From UBA6109 sp035366835 (lineage in GTDB: Bacteria > Desulfobacterota > Syntrophia > Syntrophales > UBA6109), in NCBI GenBank assembly GCA_035366835.1, contig DAOSIS010000001.1:1-64000 (forward strand): DNA of 64,000 nt. Direction: 5' to 3'. This document shows positions 60,529 to 64,000 of the stretch, one piece after another. Position numbers and translations under genes: made by a program. The notes beneath the pieces were generated by a model. It did not search any database. It was given only the letters and a program-made list of their open reading frames with translations, and was not told the DNA's origin. The stretch's first letter is position 1. Every line of letters starts with the position of its first letter.

Positions 60529-61791
60529 TTGGGAGCAACGATTACCGAAAAAATCCTGGCGAAGGCCGCCCGGCTGGACAAGACGGTGCCGGGCGATATT
60601 GTGAATGCACGGATCGATGCCGTCATCGGCCACGACATCAGCGGCACGGCCGCTTTCCGTGAACTCGAAAAAATGAAGGTCTCCAGTGTCTTCGACCGGG
60701 ACAGGATACTGATCACCGCCGACCACTTCGTCCCCAGCCCCACGCTGGAGGCCGCGGCCCAGTTCAAAGACCTCGGTGCGTTCGTCGCCCGCTATGGGAT
60801 CACGAACTGGTTCGAACAGGGTCGCGGCGGAATCTGTCACGCCATTTTTCCCGAGCAGGGACTGATCCGGCCGGGTGCAACCGTCGTCGGAGGCGATTCC
60901 CATACCTGCACCTATGGGGCGCTGGGCGCTTTCGCGACGGGCATGGGCGTCACGGACATCGCCGCCGCCATGGCCCTGGGCGAGATCTGGCTCCGTGTCC
61001 CTGCTTCGGTCAAGTTCGTCTTCGACGGCGCGATGAAGCGGATGGTGACGGCGAAGGATCTCATTCTCCACGTCATCGGGCGGATCGGCGTCGACGGCGC
61101 CCTCTACCGGGCCATGGAATTCGCCGGCGAGGCCGTCCGCAGTCTCTCCATGGACGGCCGCTTCACGATGTGCAACATGGCGATCGAAGCCGGGGCAAAA
61201 AGCGGGATCATCGAGCCCGACGAGGTCACCTTGAACTATCTCAGGGAACGGACCAGGCAGCCCTTTTCCGTATTCCGCAGCGACGCGGACGCCGCGTACG
61301 AACGCGAATACCGCTGGGACGCGTCGCAAATCCCGCCTCTTGTCGCCCTTCCGCATTCGCCGGCGAATGCGGCGCCGGCCGCTGAAGTCAGAGACGTCAG
61401 GATCGACCAGGCCGTCATCGGCTCCTGCACAAACGGACGGATGGACGATCTCCGGGCGGCGGCGGAAATCCTCAAAGGCCGGAGAGTCGCCCGCGGCGTC
61501 CGGCTGCTCGTCTTTCCCGCAACGCAGGCGATCAGCCTGCAGGCGGCCCGCGAAGGCCTCACGGAAATCTTCCTGGAGGCGGGCGCCACCGTCGCCCCGC
61601 CGGTCTGCGGACCCTGCCTCGGCGGGCACATGGGCATTCTCGCGGACGGCGAAACGGCGGTCTCCACGACCAACCGCAATTTTGCCGGCCGGATGGGCCA
61701 CAAGAACAGCAGGATCTATCTGGCCTCTCCCTACACGGCTGCCGCGTCGGCCGTTGCCGGCTGCATTCTCGATCCCAGGGAGGTGAACTGA
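60529..61791 (+). CDS. LeuC-type aconitase-family large subunit (third copy)
   Basis: Protein of 420 aa. TTG start at 60529 behind AAGGAGGAG (spacing 11); the first family residues GATITEKIL follow immediately, and no ATG is near. It has ITADHFVPSPTLEAA, VVGGDSHTCTYGALGAFATG, GSCTNGRMDDLR, CGPCLGGHMGIL and TTNRNFAGRMGH. It partners the LeuD-type gene 1 bp downstream. Because a leucine operon with its own leuCD lies at 44839-48251, this copy probably hydrates or dehydrates a catabolic dicarboxylate. Confidence 0.9.
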   Translation: MGATITEKILAKAARLDKTVPGDIVNARIDAVIGHDISGTAAFRELEKMKVSSVFDRDRILITADHFVPSPTLEAAAQFKDLGAFVARYGITNWFEQGRGGICHAIFPEQGLIRPGATVVGGDSHTCTYGALGAFATGMGVTDIAAAMALGEIWLRVPASVKFVFDGAMKRMVTAKDLILHVIGRIGVDGALYRAMEFAGEAVRSLSMDGRFTMCNMAIEAGAKSGIIEPDEVTLNYLRERTRQPFSVFRSDADAAYEREYRWDASQIPPLVALPHSPANAAPAAEVRDVRIDQAVIGSCTNGRMDDLRAAAEILKGRRVARGVRLLVFPATQAISLQAAREGLTEIFLEAGATVAPPVCGPCLGGHMGILADGETAVSTTNRNFAGRMGHKNSRIYLASPYTAAASAVAGCILDPREVN

Positions 61792-61792
61792 C

Positions 61793-62296
61793 ATGGCGGG
61801 CAGGGCCTGGAAATTCGGGAATGACGTCGATACGGACGCCATCATTCCCGGCAGATTTCTCACGAACTGGAACAAGCACCCCGAGCGCCTGAAGGATTTC
61901 TGCTTCGCCGACGCGCGTCCCGAGTTCGCCGCCGGGGTGCGTCCCGGCGACGTCGTCGTCGCGGGGAGAAACTTCGGCTGCGGCTCGTCCCGCGAAGGGG
62001 CGCCGGTCGCCATCCGCATGACGGGAGTCGCGGTGGTCATCGCCTCGTCATTCGCCCGCATCTTCTTCCGCAACGCCATCAACGTGGGGCTTCTTCCCCT
62101 GGAGTCGCCCGAGGCGGCGCAGGACATCCGGGACGGCGATCTGCTCGAAATCGACGCGGTCAAGGGAGAGATCCGGAACCTGACCGGGGGCCGGGCCTAC
62201 GCCTTCAAGCCGCTCCCCGCCTTCCTGCAGGAGATGCTGGCCGGCGGAGGACTGGCGAGATATGTCCAGAGACGTTTGGGGATAACAGACTGTTGA
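61793..62296 (+). CDS. LeuD-type small subunit, C-terminus altered by a repeat element
   Basis: Protein of 167 aa: WKFGNDVDTDAIIPGRFLTN, VVVAGRNFGCGSSREGAPVA and SSFARIFFRNAINVG, the swivel-domain loops. The final codons, including the TGT TGA stop, lie inside the left arm of the inverted-repeat element at 62290-62404. The native end has therefore been replaced or trimmed by that element. The catalytic loop is intact, so function is probably kept. It is 1 bp after the LeuC-type gene. Confidence 0.9.
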   Translation: MAGRAWKFGNDVDTDAIIPGRFLTNWNKHPERLKDFCFADARPEFAAGVRPGDVVVAGRNFGCGSSREGAPVAIRMTGVAVVIASSFARIFFRNAINVGLLPLESPEAAQDIRDGDLLEIDAVKGEIRNLTGGRAYAFKPLPAFLQEMLAGGGLARYVQRRLGITDC

Positions 62297-62404
62297 AAAA
62301 TACCCGTCTGCTTCGTTTCCCTCATCCTTCGCCGTTCGACGTACATCCCAGTACGCCTCACGGCTCAGGATTTCGGGACCTCGCATCCGGGCATTTTTGA
62401 ACAG
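62290..62404. mobile_element. MITE-like inverted-repeat element, about 115 bp
   Basis: The ends CTGTTGAAAAATACCCG and CGGGCATTTTTGAACAG are inverse complements with 2 mismatches in 17. Inside is a small hairpin, CGTACATCCCAGTACG. There is no gene. The form is that of short palindromic elements dispersed between genes. It interrupts the long operon between the LeuD-type and second LarA-like genes and supplies the stop of the former. Confidence 0.65.
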
Positions 62405-62452
62405 CCTGAGCGGCAGTGAAGTGAATTCAGGGACTTGACGGCGAGGCACGGC

Positions 62453-63724
62453 ATGCAGAGCATTTCTTTTCCATTCGGGGAACACTTTCTCGATCTGAAC
62501 CTGGAGCAGGAGGCGGACGTCCTCCTGCCCGAGATGATTCCGGCCGCACCGGATGCGCTGGCGGCGGCCCGCCGGGCCCTGGCCCAGCCCATCGGCTGCG
62601 AGCGCCTCTCCGTCCTCGCGCGGGGAAGGACGTCCGTCGCCGTGGTCATCAACGACATCACCCGCCCGGCGCCGACGGAGCTCCTCCTGACCGCCCTGGT
62701 GGAAGAACTGGCCGAAGCCGGCGTCGGAACGGACCGGATCACCGCCATCGTCGCAACGGGAAATCACGAGCCGCCCACCGAAGCCGATCTGCTCAAGATG
62801 ATGGGCCGGTGGCGCTCGCGGCTCCGCGTCATCTCCCACGACTGCCAGGATCAGGACATGCTGACCTACGTCGGGACGACGAACAGGGGCCTGCCCGTCC
62901 ACGTCAACCGGCATTACGCAGAGGCCTCCCTGAAGATCCTGACGGGCATCGTCGCCCCGCACCAGTCGGCGGGATTCGGCGGCGGCAGGAAGTCCGTCGT
63001 GCCGGGGATCGCGGGCCTGGCAACCCTCAAGGCCCATCATTCCTACCCCATCCGCCCCTCGGGCCCGGTGCTCGGGATCATCCGGGGCAATGCCTTCCAC
63101 GAGGAGGCGGTCGCGGCGGCCCGCCTGGCCGGCGCGGACTTCATCGTCAACGCGGTGAAGAACTACCGGGGCGAGATCGTCGAAGTCGTGGCGGGCGAAC
63201 TCGAAAAGGCGCATCTGCACGGCGTCGGGATCTGCGAGAAGGCGTGGGTGCGGCGGGTGCCGAAGGCCTGCGACGTCGCGTTCGTCAGCCCCGGACGCTA
63301 TCCGAAGGACATCGACCTGCACCAGGCGCAGAAGGGCCTCGTCGTCGCGGAACAGGTGACGCGGCCCGGCGGCACGATCGTTCTCATCGCCGAGTGCCGG
63401 AACGGCATCGGCAAGTTCGGCAAGGTGCTGAAGGAGGCGCGGAGCGTGGACCAGGTCATCGAGGACTTCAATCGTCAGGGCTTCTCCGCGGACAACAGCT
63501 CCAAGGCATACCTCTTCGCCAGGTGCTGCAAGGACCACCGCGTCTTCGTCGTCTCCTCGGGCCTCGACCCCGCCGAACTTGCGCAGATGTTCATGACGGG
63601 ATTCCGGTCGCTCCCGGAGGCCGCGGAGCGCGCCCTCGCGCCCTACGACCGTCCCTCCATCCTCTGCATCCCCTACGCCGGCGACGTCATCCCCATCCTC
63701 GACGACCGCGGAACGGCGCGCTGA
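62453..63724 (+). CDS. LarA-like nickel-pincer racemase family protein, copy 2
   Basis: Protein of 423 aa. Motifs: VVINDITRPAPTELLL, IVATGNHEPPTEADL (variant of G-T-H-R-P with Asn-His-Glu), GIVAPHQSAGFGGGRKSVVPG (His and cofactor-tethering Lys) and RPGGTIVLIAECRNGIG. It is about 75 residues shorter than the copy at 57139 and diverged from it. The two copies in one operon suggest two stereochemical steps or two substrates. ATG at 62453; a MITE-like element separates it from the previous gene, so it could have its own transcript. Confidence 0.87.
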   Translation: MQSISFPFGEHFLDLNLEQEADVLLPEMIPAAPDALAAARRALAQPIGCERLSVLARGRTSVAVVINDITRPAPTELLLTALVEELAEAGVGTDRITAIVATGNHEPPTEADLLKMMGRWRSRLRVISHDCQDQDMLTYVGTTNRGLPVHVNRHYAEASLKILTGIVAPHQSAGFGGGRKSVVPGIAGLATLKAHHSYPIRPSGPVLGIIRGNAFHEEAVAAARLAGADFIVNAVKNYRGEIVEVVAGELEKAHLHGVGICEKAWVRRVPKACDVAFVSPGRYPKDIDLHQAQKGLVVAEQVTRPGGTIVLIAECRNGIGKFGKVLKEARSVDQVIEDFNRQGFSADNSSKAYLFARCCKDHRVFVVSSGLDPAELAQMFMTGFRSLPEAAERALAPYDRPSILCIPYAGDVIPILDDRGTAR

Positions 63725-63777
63725 AGGCGATCCCCGGATTTCTCCTCCGCAGATCCGGCAGCCCGGGGGCTTCGTCC

Positions 63778-64000
63778 CTATGACCTGCGCCGCGGGCTGC
63801 TCAGGAAGAGCCACACGAGACCGATCGCGGCGGCCAGGGCGGACGAGAGAAGGATGCCGACCTTGGCCTCCTCCCGGAGCAGCGGGTTCTCGTGGAAGGC
63901 GAGTTCGCTGATGAACAGCGACATCGTGAAGCCGATGCCGCCCAGCCAGGCGATGCCGCAGAACTGCCTCCAGCCGACCCCGCTGGGCAGTTGGGCGATG
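63778..64000 (-). CDS. nhaA: Na+/H+ antiporter NhaA, C-terminal part
   Basis: The last 73 codons of a minus-strand gene ending in TAG at 63778; the 5' part is beyond the window. The encoded end reads LPSGVGWRQFCGIAWLGGIG, then FTMSLFISELAF and a final hydrophobic helix before a basic tail. This is the conserved NhaA C-terminus (TM11-TM12). It is convergent with the LarA-like gene, with 53 bp between. Confidence 0.9.
   Translation of the reverse strand, partial: IAQLPSGVGWRQFCGIAWLGGIGFTMSLFISELAFHENPLLREEAKVGILLSSALAAAIGLVWLFLSSPRRRS

Noticed and set aside
1..64000. CRISPR arrays, phage genes, IS transposases or defence systems
   Set aside because: No regularly spaced direct repeats, transposase motifs, integrases or known defence domains were seen; the mobile signals are limited to short non-coding elements.

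Overview
The window is GC-rich chromosomal DNA (about 60% by eye). The gene content suggests an anaerobic bacterium of the Desulfobacterota/Syntrophales type: cobalamin methionine synthase without its reactivation domain, tungsten-type aldehyde:ferredoxin oxidoreductase, iron-dependent alcohol dehydrogenase, several TRAP transporters, a tripartite tricarboxylate transporter and many Fe-S hydro-lyases. The taxonomic call is inference; no rRNA or marker protein fixes it.

Layout. (1) 1-8651, housekeeping: partial tRNA-Leu(CAG), ribF, endonuclease V, an exported unknown, pyrE, a TonB-like protein followed by degenerate tandem repeats, and a three-gene methionine-synthase operon (response regulator, separate reactivation protein, MetH core). 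(2) 9202-11954: a 31-residue membrane peptide, an SSS symporter and a DUF6282-type amidohydrolase. (3) 12697-26824, all minus: a probable 12-gene catabolic operon running iclR - HMG-CoA-lyase-like - class III CoA-transferase - LeuC-like - LeuD-like - Fe-ADH - AOR - TRAP dctP/Q/M - MmgE/PrpD - PrpF. (4) 27025-31094: two tandem paralogous MFS carriers and a third, convergent MFS carrier. (5) 31588-41411: two convergent operons, PrpF / flavoprotein reductase / GntR regulator facing fused TRAP DctQM / DctP / aconitase X small and large / enolase paralog. Their promoter regions share a 15-bp AT-rich element. (6) 41790-44748: a third TRAP system in the order M-P-Q. (7) 44839-48444: the leucine operon leuA-leuC-leuD, preceded by a classical Leu-rich leader peptide and attenuator. 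(8) 48741-63724: a long operon tctC-tctB-tctA - RpiR regulator - fumarase/adenylosuccinate-lyase-type lyase - MmgE/PrpD - UxaA small and large - LarA-like - aconitase - LeuC - LeuD - LarA-like. (9) The 3' end of nhaA closes the window.

Taken together, about 50 kb is an island for uptake and rearrangement of unsaturated, hydroxy or branched di- and tricarboxylates. It has five aconitase-superfamily large subunits (one in leucine synthesis), two PrpD, two PrpF, two LarA-like proteins, a UxaA pair, three TRAP systems, one TTT system and three MFS carriers, each operon carrying its own regulator or promoter. The substrates cannot be read from sequence. The best guess for operon (3) is a CoA-dependent variant of the methylitaconate/dimethylmalate or citramalate route ending in an HMG-CoA-lyase-type cleavage. 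Two MITE-like elements and several strong intercistronic stem-loops complete the picture.
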